Below are positions 32,996 through 43,235 of a DNA stretch of 64,000 nt, piece after piece. Both the position numbers and the translations under genes were made by a program. Origin of the DNA: Arcuatula senhousia. Its lineage: Eukaryota > Mollusca > Bivalvia > Mytilida > Mytilidae. Location of the stretch: assembly GCA_963971305.1 (NCBI GenBank), contig OZ020303.1:18783184-18847183 (forward strand), read 5' to 3'. The notes under the pieces were generated by a model, which searched no databases, had not been told where the DNA came from, and worked only from the letters and a program-made list of their open reading frames with translations. How positions within the stretch are numbered: the stretch's first letter is position 1; each line of letters opens with the position of its first letter.

Positions 32996-34551
32996 TTTAG
33001 CTCACCTGGACCAAAGGTCCATGTGAGCTATTGCCATCACTTGGCGTCCGTCGTCGTCCGTCGTCCGTCGTCAGTCGTCCGTCGTCCGTCGTCGTTAACA
33101 TTTTTCAAACGTTAACTCCTCTAACACCATAAGTCCAATGGCTTTTAAATTTGGCACAGTTGTTAATTAGCATAGGTAGTATAAAACTAGCGTGGGGATT
33201 TTTGATTCGTTGAAAAACATGGCCGCCATGGCTAGAAATAGAACATAGGGGTAAATTGCAGTTTTTTGCAAATAACTCAAAAACGGTAACAGATAACAAA
33301 ATTCTGGCACAAGGTAAAAGTGATCAGCACCTCAAGATCTACCTGCCCAGAAATTTTCAAGAAGATCCAACAACCGATGTAGGAGTTATTGCCCTTTTTC
33401 TGGATTTTTTCAAAATTTTGCACTTATTTAGCCCTATATCTTGAAAACTATACAAGATATTTTAAAAATTCAAATTGCATATGATTAAGCACATCAAGAT
33501 CTACATTTCATGTAATTAAGTCAAAGCTGTAGAACCATTTCTTTTAGGAGTTATGGCCCTTAAAGCGTCAAATTTTACCATTTTTCATTACTTTTACCCT
33601 GAATTTCAAAGATGAACTTGTCTGACACCATACATCCAACTTCAACCAAACTTGGCACAGTTGTTTAATAGCATTAATGCTAAAGTTCTATCGTTCGGAT
33701 TTTTGATTTGTCAAAAAATATGGCCTCCAAGGCTTAAAATAGAACATAGGGGTCAAATTACAGTTTTTTGCAAATAGCTCAAAAATGGTAACAGATATCA
33801 AAATTCTGATGGAAGACAAAAGTGATAAGCATCTCAAGATCTACCTGCTCTGAAATTTTCAAGAAGATCCAACAAACGACATAGGAGTTATTGCCCTTTT
33901 TCTGGATTTTTTTTTCAAAATTTTTCACTTATTTAGCCCTATATCTTGAAAACTATAAAAGATATTTCAAAAATTCAAATTGCATATGATTAAGCACATC
34001 AAGATCTACAATTCATGTAATTAGGTCAAAGCTGTAGAACCATTTCTTTTAGGAGTTATGGCCCTTAAAGCGTCAATATTTACCATTGCTCATTACTTTT
34101 CCCCTGACTTGTCTGAAACAGTAAGACCAACTGCATCTTAACATGGCACACTGTTTGATAGCTTATATGCTACAACTCTATCGTTCAGATTTTTGATTCG
34201 TAAAAAAACATGGCCACCATGGCTAAAAATAGAACATAGGGGCAAATTTCATTTTTTTGCTAATAACTCAAAACTGGTTTCAGATATCAAAATTGTGCAA
34301 GAATCAAAAGTGATCAGCATATTAAGATCTACCTGTCCTGAAATTTTGGAAAAGATCTGACTGCTGATGTGGGAGTTATTGTTCTTTTTCCTAATTTTTG
34401 CCAAATTTGCACTTATTAAGCCCAATATCTTGAAAACTAACCAAGATATTTCATAAATTTAAATCGCATATGGTTAAGCACAATAATATCTACAAATATA
34501 TGTATCTGTGTAGTTCAGGTGAGCGATTCAGGCTCTTGGGAGCCTCTTGTT
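32996..34551 (+). mobile_element. Hairpin-ended tandem-cored element, family A, copy 3 (nested)
   Basis: It starts with hairpin AGCTCACCTGGACC-AAA-GGTCCATGTGAGCT (32999-33029), then TTGGCGTCCGTCGTCGTCCG and more GTC repeats. The core has three long units (about 500 bp each) with AACATAGGGG, TTTTTTGCAAATA and AGGAGTTATTGCCC landmarks. It ends with AGGCTCTTGGGAGCCT, then CTTGTT. It is noncoding and lies wholly inside the TIR element 32853-35340, so it inserted later or travels with it. Confidence 0.78.
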
Positions 34552-34668
34552 TCTTGTAGAAATATTTTTTACCATAAACAACTAGAACACTCTATAACTT
34601 CTTCAGCTTTCACTCTCTTTAGGAAGCAAAAGTAAAGCATGTCAGTATGTATAAATCTCACATCGGGT

Positions 34669-35066
34669 CTTTTTTCCAACGAAGCGAAACAAAAGATCAC
34701 CACGGACGGAAGTGGCCAAAGATTTTCAAGGGAAACAATATTCCGCCAAATAAAAGGACTTCCGAGTGACACTACAGTAAGGTAAAATCTGGGCGAGTTC
34801 GAACAAATCATTTGGCGGAAAATGTGGACTCAATTTTATTTGAAATATTTTTACTGACGAGTTGGTAGTATAATAAAACGTACATAAAAACTACGACTCG
34901 ATGGGTGTTCCATACATTTTTAAAAGACGTTCAAGGATAATAAATGCGTGGTTATTTCATTTCAATGATGAAATTTGAAAAAGTAGAAGAATATTGTCTC
35001 CCGTTAAAATTTTAAACTACTTCCGTCCGTGGTGGTTTGTTTGGCCCTCTTCAGTGGAAAAAAAGA
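34669..35066. repeat. Imperfect inverted repeat inside the TIR element
   Basis: The left arm TTTTCCAACGAAG...CACCACGGACGGAAGT pairs with the right arm ACTTCCGTCCGTGGTGGTTT...CTTCAGTGGAAAAAAAG. Arms are about 50 bp with a 300-bp spacer. It could be another nested MITE or the remaining interior of the host element. The minus-strand frame at 34569-34811 has no recognisable motif. Confidence 0.5.
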
Positions 35067-35340
35067 TTAGATTCAAAGTCATTGCGAATTGTTTCACGAT
35101 AAATGAGTTCCCAATTGTGAGATTGCACTGAAAGGATTTAGAGAATCACCAATATTTCATGTATAAAATGAGAAAATATGGGGGGTTTTCCGCGAGTAAA
35201 TTTTGTTCTATTTTTAGAACTTTCAAACATTCTTGCCTTGTGGAAATAGTATATAGACGAGATCATGGAGATGAAAATTTTTATATACACGTTATTTATA
35301 ATAAAATAAAATCCTGGACCCAAACGCCTGTGGTAGAGGG

Positions 35341-37385
35341 ATTGGATTGGAACTAATAAATCTTTATTCTTTAATTGGCTAAAGGATCGGTAAGATATTT
35401 ACAAAGTCTTTTTGGAAACCAAATGCCGGAATATTTTCTTTTTTTCTTTTAACAGCTTGGCACTTTATATCATCAATTCAGTTTTCTAAAACAATGAGCT
35501 TAATGAACCAATCGCTATCGTTGTTTGAATTCACAACACAACTTTTAACTGAAAGCATAACAAAAAAGAGACAACCAGGTAAAGTAGACTCGGGTGTTTC
35601 GGAAAGGTTAGATTGTTAATTTACACTCAGCCTTATACACGCTGTTACCCATGAATCGGTATAATAAAAAGTGCTCTAGGCTAAATGAATGATTTCAGGC
35701 GATTTTGATTTACCGATATTTTTCTGAATAACCAAGTATCGAGAGAAATATTTTAACCCTAACGAATTCGATAATAAAAGCCAATTACATAAAGTAACGA
35801 AGTTAAGGAAAACTCATGGCAGAAGATGAGAATATAATTGTCTCAATTGCTGAATCGTCGGCGGTTTTCTGCTAAATCTGAACTTTTATATCTATTATTA
35901 CTTCATCAATCATGCATTTTCAGGTTATACCTACGTCAATGTTGATGAATATTTAATATCTACCACAATAAAAGGAAGAAAAGACATGTCTTATTTTATG
36001 ACAATAATCTCAAAGGGCAAATAAAGACGTGAATAGTTTGTAAATAAAAGTACGTACCACAGCCATTATCAATAAAACAATTATTCATACTGAATGTTAC
36101 ACATGTCGAGATGTATATAATCCGAGGCATCACCCCGAGGGTCACCGACCCGAGAGGTTTAATAGACTTCCATACATAGGCATATTTAAAATTGGGACAT
36201 TTGTAAATACTAAAGTGTTTTGTGGGTGCGATATACTAGGGTAGTGGGTGCGTTTTAAAATTTTCGATATCAGTAGTAGTATGTTTCGATCCGCTATATA
36301 TGGCAGTAAAACAGTATTGAGTATAATCTGGGTTTATCACTCGCAAACTATATACATAGTCTGCAACACTTCTGATAATTTCGGTTGTTTGTTAAAATTA
36401 TCATTAGGTTGTTTGTTAATAATCATTAGAGTTTCACGATCACAAACTATAGATGCTAGCTAGCCTTTGCACTCCATATGCTATAGTTATCACGGATAAA
36501 CTGGGTTTCACGAATGCATTTTATAGTAATTGACCAGTTTATATCAATTTTCTTTCAATCCATCAAGTCATCAATAATATTTTTTTACCATTGAAATTTT
36601 GTTACTTTCTTTCCTGCCATTTTGCCATGTGCTTTTGTTTACAAAATATTCTGATAAGTTCAATAACATATTCTGATTGGTCAATGCCCGTCAAAGTCAA
36701 TCCAAGTTTTCAGAAAAATAGGATGAGGTTCTATTCTGTCAAAGTCCGTCAAAGTCCTTCAAATTTCTTTGTCATAGTTTTTGATGCAGGTTTACATGGT
36801 CAAAAAAGTTTGTCAAAGAAAACTTGGACAAAGTTTTTGATGGAAAACTTTGATCGTGTAAACGGGGCTTAAGCGAGAGTTCATGGTCCATACAATATGT
36901 TTATGTTTTTGTCATATATATGATGTGGAACGAGACAGTAACAATAAAAGTGTTCCATATTAAGATAACGCTAGCGCTTGAGAACAACAAGCGTTATAAA
37001 AATAATTTGCATGTATTTGAGTATCATACTAAAATTCTGTCAAATCAATTAAAGCTTTTGTGTAGAAATTAGTTATTTTAAATTTAGGATTTTCTGTAAA
37101 TATCTAAGTCCGAAAAGCCATAACTCCCGCAAAAAATCCTTGGAAGTTTTGCAGATGTCATTCTCAACCAATTTTATTTCCTACAATTGCCGTTTAATTA
37201 AAATTAACTGTTCTGTTTTATATCCTATTCCTTTAATTCATTCTTGTTCTTTCTGTGTCGATTGTATACAAAACCAATCAATGTAAAACACAAAGGCTTT
37301 AGTAAACAAAGTACAAAAGTGTGATTCAGATAATCAAATAAGATGCTACATGATTAGCTTATCGTTAACATGTTCAAGATAGGAA
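35341..37385. other. Long stretch without a recognised gene
   Basis: I see no coding exon. A short hairpin-like patch with CCGAGGG and CCCGAGAGG words is at about 36115-36165, and a patch rich in GTCAAAGT/AAACTTTG words in both orientations is at about 36680-36865, ending GTAAACGGGGCTTA. Both look like small repeat elements rather than genes. Confidence 0.4.
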
Positions 37386-37612
37386 CATTTATGGGGGTGT
37401 CACAGCCCCCGCCCCCGGAATACCGAATACCGTTTAAAAAGGGATAGAATACCGTTAAAAAGACTGGAATACCGAATACTCTAAAGATCACGGCGTACGC
37501 GTACCAAAAGCCTAAAAATTGGGAACATCGCGTACTACACCTTGGCGTACCGAATACCCTTTAAAAAGCACGGAATACCGCGTACCAAAAGGGCTGTGAC
37601 ACCCTCATTTAT
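37386..37612. mobile_element. 213-bp MITE with 7-bp target duplication
   Basis: CATTTAT flanks both ends (37386-37392 and 37606-37612). The element 37393-37605 starts GGGGGTGTCACAGCCC and ends GGGCTGTGACACCCT. The interior repeats a GGAATACCG word with GCGTACC and TTTAAAAAG around it several times. It is noncoding. Confidence 0.72.
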
Positions 37613-38266
37613 ATAAGTTTAAGTTTTATAAAGGTCTTTCCCTTTCCAAAAGGAAAGACTTTATTGTATTTTTTCTGATTATTATTCTTCTTCTTTTCTT
37701 CCGCGAGCAAAATAAAAAAAATGTCGCGACATATCTTTTCGATGCTTTGTACCATTATTGGATCATACTTGAACTTGCTTTGATTGACCGTGGGACACAA
37801 ATATAATTTTAGTAACAGAGTTATCTCCCCAAACACTGTTTGTCCATGTTGTCAGGTCAGTCGATATCAAATTTCTGAAGTGAAGAAATTATTACCTCAC
37901 TCTTGGCAATATTTTATAACAAAAACACTTTTTTATCAACTTCTTGTGTACGCGTTTTTGACTTGAAAAATGTCGTCACGCGTCATTGTTTTTTTCAAAA
38001 CGGTAAGTCTAAGAGACGTGGCACCTTCACCAATCATCCTAGGTGACATATGTTGCATCCAAAAATGTCAAGGTCAAAGGTCAAAGGTTAAGGTCAGAGA
38101 TCATGGTACACCTTGTTTGCAGTATATATCATAACCATTAAAGATAGAAGCTGACATTATGTTAGGAAAATGCTCCTCTCATCTAGACCTTAATTTGATT
38201 TATAGGGTCAAAACTGGTCGAAAATATGGCCCGTAACGCGTTTCGGCTTATTCGTTTTTGGCTTAT
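37613..38266. other. Sequence with no gene; AGGTCA half-site cluster
   Basis: The only notable point is at 38068-38096, where TCAAGGTCAAAGGTCAAAGG followed by TTAAGGTCA makes four AGGTCA-like half sites. AGGTCAAAGGTCA at 38071-38083 is a perfect direct repeat with 1-base spacing, the form bound by HNF4/RXR-type receptors. Function is unproven; repeats with such words are common. Confidence 0.4.
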
Positions 38267-38499
38267 AAAATTTAATATGTTTACTTTATTATCTTTGACG
38301 GTTTAAAAGTTATAGTGAGTGAGTGAGTGAGTGAGTTGGTGTTTTACGCCCGTGCAACGCTATATAGGTTATTTTCATGTTCATCGCCTGTAAATAACCT
38401 ATATAGCGTTGCACGGGCGTAAAACACCAACTCACTCACTCACTCACTCACTATAACTTTTAAACCGTCAAAGATAATAAAGTAAACATATTAAATTTT
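38267..38499. repeat. Perfect 108-bp inverted repeat with 17-bp loop
   Basis: Arms 38267-38374 and 38392-38499 are exact complements by my base-by-base reading. They include a GAGT x5 run, GGTGTTTTACGCCCGTGCAA and CGCTATATAGGTTATTT. The loop holds TCATGTTCATCGCCTGT. GAGTGAGTGAGT plus TTTTACGCC is a combination I associate with a MITE-type repeat of molluscs. Confidence 0.85.
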
Positions 38500-39158
38500 G
38501 TGACCGTTAATGAGTACTTTAATTTAAGACCGAAGTCGAATGTTAACGAGCAGCGATTTTCAAAATAACAGTTTTAATGAAATAACTCTTAAACCGTACA
38601 AAATTCAAGCAGACAATACAAAGGGAAATGTTTGTCATGTCAAGATCTACAAAAATGTTTCAAGAGCGAAAGCCTTAAACTTGTCGTTTTTTAGTTAATG
38701 CCTTGATTCGTATTTTGAAAACGTTTTTTTATTAATAACTTTTTAACCGTAAAAGATGATGAATGTATTGTAAAACAACTATTCACCAGGCACAGCTGAG
38801 TGATGTGGTGCACCCACCATTTTAATACTGTTATAAATATATTAAAAGTCAAATTTCTGAAGAAGGGTCATAAAAAAACATGTAAAAATATTTTGTTATT
38901 ACGTAAGTAGTTACTAGTAAGAATTAGAGATGTAATTTTGAAATATACAAAATCTCATTGAGTGGGGTGGTATATTTGTGGGGAGGGCGGAAGCCAAAAA
39001 GGGAAGTGGGAAAGAAGGGGTGGGAGGTTGAAGACAGGTAGTTGAGAGGTTGAAGATGGTACCTCCTGTCCACCCCCTATTTGTAATATTTCAACAATAT
39101 GCATATTCATTCTTGAATACAGGTCTTAAATTATGATGATGCATACATGTACATGTAC
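38500..39158. other. Probable start of PDCD2 intron 1
   Basis: Follows the donor at 39158 on the minus strand. It contains a purine-rich patch (38960-39060, GGGAGGGCGGAAGCC and AGGTTGAAGA words). I did not find exon 2. Confidence 0.4.
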
Positions 39159-39684
39159 CTTTAGTCTCCGATTCTTTTGAACAAACATGTTTATGGCCAT
39201 TCTTCCAGTCAACCTCTTGATGTTCTTTGCAACAGTATGACACATTCTGACATCTTGAACATCTCTTTGGGCCCCTGAGTCCACAAACAACACACAAAGT
39301 ATGATGGGTATCTGCTAATGGACCAGAGCTTGAGGCTGTGGGTGGTTCTGCGCTGTAGAATTGGTTTTCACGGGATAATTGTGATCTTAATACACGAAAA
39401 CACTTATTTGAATTTCTATCATAGCATTCTACATTACGACAAATAAAAACGAATAGTGTTCTGTGGAAAGATTTTGTATTTTCTGTTATGGGACAATACA
39501 CTTGCAATAAAAAAGTTAGTGATTTTCTACATTTCCCACATTCTAAACTTTCATTAAGTGAAATCGGTGACAGGGATAGCCATGCTGGTTTTCCTCCTAA
39601 TTTACTTGGAAATTGGTGATTTAAGAGAAGAAAGGGTTCAGTTTTTTCCACAAAAGCTAATTCAACATTGCTCATGTCAACCAT
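39159..39684 (-). CDS. PDCD2: PDCD2 (programmed cell death protein 2), first coding exon
   Basis: PDCD2 proteins are conserved chaperone-like factors linked to 40S ribosome assembly (uS5/RPS2 handling) in nucleus and cytoplasm. The exon encodes 175 residues plus one base. The N-terminal PDCD2 domain shows VELAFVEK, LNHQFPSKLGGKPAWL, C49-x2-C52, LTFLLQVYCPI, FHRTLFVFICRN and FRVLRSQLSRENQFY. The MYND zinc finger spans 131-168: C131-x2-C134-x7-C142-x2-C145, then C151, H155, H164 and C168. The histidine at 155, where many MYND fingers have cysteine, is usual for PDCD2. The frame loses similarity after 39159, where a donor G|GTACAT (intron from 39158) lies. The start may be M1 or M4 (39675). The C-terminal PDCD2 domain must lie on further exons, which I could not locate below 39158. 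Confidence 0.93.
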
Positions 39685-40804
39685 CTTGCTTCCGGTTTTG
39701 CCTGGGTCATTGAAGTGTTTTTAACAAAGAGTAAATTCAGTTCAAGAAAAAAGTCTTGTTTCATGGGCGCTTTGAAACTTCATTTGATTGAAAATTTAAA
39801 GTCCTACAATTTGAGCCCAAACAGTACATGATACAGTTGAGTGTGGACTGGTTTCAAAAACATATTGGAAACTGCCTAATTTATCAATAACTATAAAACC
39901 GTTACAGATTATATAGTTAACATGTATACTTTTTATGATGCGACAGTAAGAAAAGAACTTCAATTTAAGACCAAGGTCAAAAGTAATATGTCAAGATCAA
40001 GAATACCATATGAGAAACTCCTTAGCAGTTCAATACATTTTCTGATTCAGAATGATTGGTTTGGTTGCCTAGCAACATGAATCAGAATTCGATTCAAAAT
40101 ATCGAATTTTAAAAAGAATTATTTCTATAAGATTACACAAATATTCAGACCTCGCAATAGTTCTTTGAACGATTGTAATTTATTATTTTTTTTAATTTTC
40201 TTTACCTTTTCGTATTTTTTTTTAATAATTCCAAATTCATGGTTTCAATTGTTTTCCTGTCGTAAAAAATCTTAAATTGGTGGTTTTTAATGTCTTAACT
40301 ATAAACGAAATGACAAATATGAAAACTAAAGTATTACATTGTGGGCGAGAACAGTTTTAATCTTAGTAGTTTTTTATGTATAAACCTTATAAAAGGTACA
40401 TGACTGTAGGGGATCGATCAACGCTCCTTTACAAGCGTAATTGGGAATTAAACTTTGCCATTTTTGCCCAACAAGACATTCTGTATAATGTTTAGTTCTA
40501 TGGCTTCCTTTAACAGTATACCATACCATTCAAAGTTTTATTTCTAGGAATGAGCAAAAATCATAAAATTCAAAGTCAGCGTTATCAATAAAGTTTAATT
40601 GACCCGTCCGCTCAAGCCTTATGGAATTTGTATAATCATACACAAGCGATTTGTTATTTCAAAGCTCTGTCGGAATTACCTTGATTTCCATCAATAGAGC
40701 GTTACGTCTGACACAAAAATTGCTAACACATCTCTACAGTAATGTTGCTCCTCGCTTGTTGTCTTCACTTACGAAACTATGTAAGACAGCATGTAGTCAT
40801 AGAT
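39685..40804. other. Upstream of PDCD2, no recognised feature
   Basis: The PDCD2 promoter should be in the first few hundred bases, but I see no clear TATA or initiator and no CpG-rich block. Nothing else is recognised. Confidence 0.4.
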
Positions 40805-41390
40805 AAAGGAGTAGAGCCACGAATGCCCGGTATTTTTGCCATTTTTCAGACTACTTCAAATCAGCATTACAATTCTTCGTAAATTCATCCAAAATGAGTT
40901 AAGACATAACTGAACTTTTCATATATGTAAGTTTTAACACAATATTTACGTCACAGGTCTAGCCTTGCCATTTCAAACACGCCATAAATTGTACAATTCT
41001 TAATTTTTCGCCCATTTTCACAGTTTTCTCAGGCGTATTTTTCTAAAAAAGTATTGGCCACATTCGTCGACCATCGTAATTTTTGATAGTTCATTTATAA
41101 CATCATAATGCACATTTCTATCACAAAATAATTTTGGTCGACGGGTGTGGACATATTCGTTTTCAATGATTTATACATAAAAATCAATGAAAAATGTCAA
41201 AAAAACGATATTTTGCACAAAAAAGACTGATGTTTTCCTCTCTGCCTTCCTTGTTGATAAGCAATTAAAACAAAAGATATTGCAATTTATAAAATATGAA
41301 GTCTAATGAACATCAAAGCAGCAATTACAATCAAGTAAATCAAAGTTGAATTTTTGGGCCGATTTGGGGCATTCGTGGCTGTACTCCTTT
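40805..41390. mobile_element. 586-bp TIR element
   Basis: The left end AAAGGAGTAGAGCCACGAAT then GCCC pairs with GGGC then ATTCGTGGCTGTACTCCTTT at the right, 24 bp with one mismatch. Weaker pairing continues about 25 bp outward on both sides, so the true ends may be near 40780 and 41415. No open frame, and no clear target duplication. Confidence 0.65.
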
Positions 41391-41459
41391 CTCGGATAAC
41401 TGCAGATAGTATGTCATAGGGTTTTGTTTTGTTCTCCTATACCAGATATGACATGCTGA
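41391..41459. other. Short spacer between TIR element and family D
   Basis: Nothing recognised, apart from weak outward pairing with the left flank of the preceding element. Confidence 0.3.
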
Positions 41460-41820
41460 ATTGAACATTAGCAACGCGAATTGTGTGTTGCAACAAGCAG
41501 GAACTTCTTACCCCTACAGAGCACCTGAGTTCACTCTTGTTATAACTGGAGTTCACAGTGTTGATTCTCTTTATTATCTGTTATTTCGTGCTGTTATCGT
41601 TCGTGTTTACTGATTTTGTCTTTACCCTTTCGGACTTTTGAAATTCGAATGCTTATTGGTACCTTTGCTTCTTCATTTGAGTGCTATCTAACAATCTATT
41701 TTAGAATTGGAATTAGATATAGTCGCAAATTCTTATACCGATTTAAAAATTATTTTTGGAATTTAATACCAGGAAATGTCGGAACCATTCTCTCACGATT
41801 TTAATTTCTTCCATTTAGTA
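41460..41820 (+). repeat. Dispersed repeat family D
   Basis: Block order: TGTGTTGCAACAAGCAGGAA, CTTCTTACC, AGAGCACCTGAGTTCACTC, a T-rich stretch with CGTGCTGTTATCGTTCGTGT and TTGTCTTTACCCTTT, and TTGGTACCTTTGCTTCTTC. The reversed order occurs at 42950-43235 and 48740-48880. I associate this with a very common mussel repeat; class unknown. The 62-codon frame in it is a by-product. Confidence 0.6.
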
Positions 41821-42424
41821 ATGTTAAAGAAATCATATAACTATAAGCATCTCACCACGATTCTCATTATATATTGTCTCCAGTTAGAGTAATTTATATT
41901 TGTATGGCATGACTTTTTGTTCAATTATGAAAGTGTAAACGCCCTTAGGGGCTTTTTTCATTTCTGGAAAAAGTTGTTATAAGGTCTCTTTTCATTCAGT
42001 TTTCGTTATCTGTTTATTTAGTGCCATGTGTTTGCGATATAAAAACAAAAGCATCGAGACATAATGATATTGTATAACACTTTACATTACAAAATATGAT
42101 TTTTGAAATATAAATCACTTGCAAAGTGAGATTTCTGGTATGTTACCCGCGCGCCTGGTTTATCGCGCAATAAATAACACTGCTGGAGGTTTCGATAAAA
42201 ATTGCACGACCGTGCACATTTCTCCTTTTACCTGTAATACCGGTTCTCTAGTAGCCCAAATGGATTCGGTTGAATCTTCATCCCACTTCTCACTTCATTA
42301 TTATGCTAATTTTATCGCACCTTTCATATTCAACTCCCAGATTCGCACTGCTTGTGGGTAAATCAATACCTAACCTTAACATCCAAAATAAAGGTATGAA
42401 CAATGTTACGAAACTAACCAACCT
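41821..42424. other. Sequence with no recognised feature
   Basis: Nothing I can support; overlapping short frames at 42119-42505 show no motif. Confidence 0.4.
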
Positions 42425-42890
42425 GTGCGGGTTCCGTGTTGCGAATATGCTCTCAGCAGAGGTAAGCTCGATGTTAAAAGTCCAATAAAGAGCGCTCAGA
42501 AACAAAGCGACTCGGATGTGCCCCCAAGGTGGTTGAATGGGAGAGCCCTTTCATAATGAATGCATGTCAGCTAGGGTCTTCAGGCAATAATCCAGAAAAT
42601 TTGACCCCAAACCATAGTGGTGCACCTGTTGGGAAAAATGTCACGTTTCTTGCACGTAAAGAACCCTGCTGTAGGTCTCGATAAGAGTATAATTCAGTAG
42701 GATCCCAATGCAGGAGACTAACTTGTCCGATATTACCCATCCTTCATTTTTCCAGCGGCAGTCAAAACTATCCAACCCACGCCGATTAGCTTTGCGTCCC
42801 CGTTTTCTCCACTTCGTCATCGTTTTCAGGTCTATTTTATCACCCTTGTTGATATAGCCGAATTCGTGCTTCTCGGGAGTACAACAATAA
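42425..42890 (+). repeat. Dispersed repeat family B, nearly complete copy
   Basis: GTGCGGGTTCCGTGTTGCGA, AAAGTCCAATAAAGAGCGCT, AAGGTGGTTGAATGGGAGAG, ACCATAGTGGTGCACC, AAAGAACCCTGCTGTAGGTC and TTCTCCACTTCGTCATCG follow the same order as 9105-9620. Confidence 0.6.
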
Positions 42891-42949
42891 CTAACAAACT
42901 AACTACTTATTTATCACGACAATTGAAAAGTCTGGATAAGTCAAGTGGT

Positions 42950-43235
42950 GGATTGAGATATTTTTCTTGAGGACCTCGGTGGAACTGGTGCATGCAGATT
43001 GGAACATTTTCCCAGAAACCTGGGTGAAACTGCTGCAGATTGGAAGAAGCAAAGGTGTACCAAAGGGTAATGGTATTCCAACATCATTATACCGAATAGA
43101 CAAAGACAAAATCGGTAGAAACAAACCACACAACAAACAAACAAAAACACACAGAAAAAACAACAAAACCGCATTCAGCAACGTGAACTCAGGTGCTCCG
43201 GAAGAGTAAGCAGTTCCTGCTTGCTATAGCACACC
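42950..43235 (-). repeat. Dispersed repeat family D, reversed copy
   Basis: On the minus strand it reads GGAACTGCTTACTCTTCCGG, AGCACCTGAGTTCACG, a T-rich middle, then CCCTTTGGTACACCTTTGC. The overlapping frames at 42903-43181 and 42941-43174 are by-products of this T-rich repeat. Confidence 0.6.

Larger units (their letters stand above)
32853..35340. mobile_element. 2.47-kb long-TIR element with 8-bp target duplication and nested element
   Basis: The octamer GTAGAGGG lies at 32853-32860 and 35333-35340. Between them the ends are CACAGGCGTTTGGGTCCAGG and its complement CCTGGACCCAAACGCCTGTG. The inverted ends extend about 115 bp (to near 32980 and 35213) and include GTTATTTATAATAAAATAAA-type sequence and TCTAAAAATAG. 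There is no transposase frame. Inside are family A copy 3 and a second inverted-repeat segment. The 8-bp duplication would fit hAT-type integration, although the end does not start with the classic CAG motif. Confidence 0.8.

Noticed and set aside
34569..34811. 80-codon minus-strand frame as a missing PDCD2 exon
   Set aside because: It lacks the C-terminal PDCD2 motifs and lies within a TIR element.
42903..43181. Membrane-protein-like frame (LFFLCVFVCLLCGLFLP)
   Set aside because: It is the T-rich middle of dispersed repeat family D read on the minus strand; related text occurs at 41460-41820.
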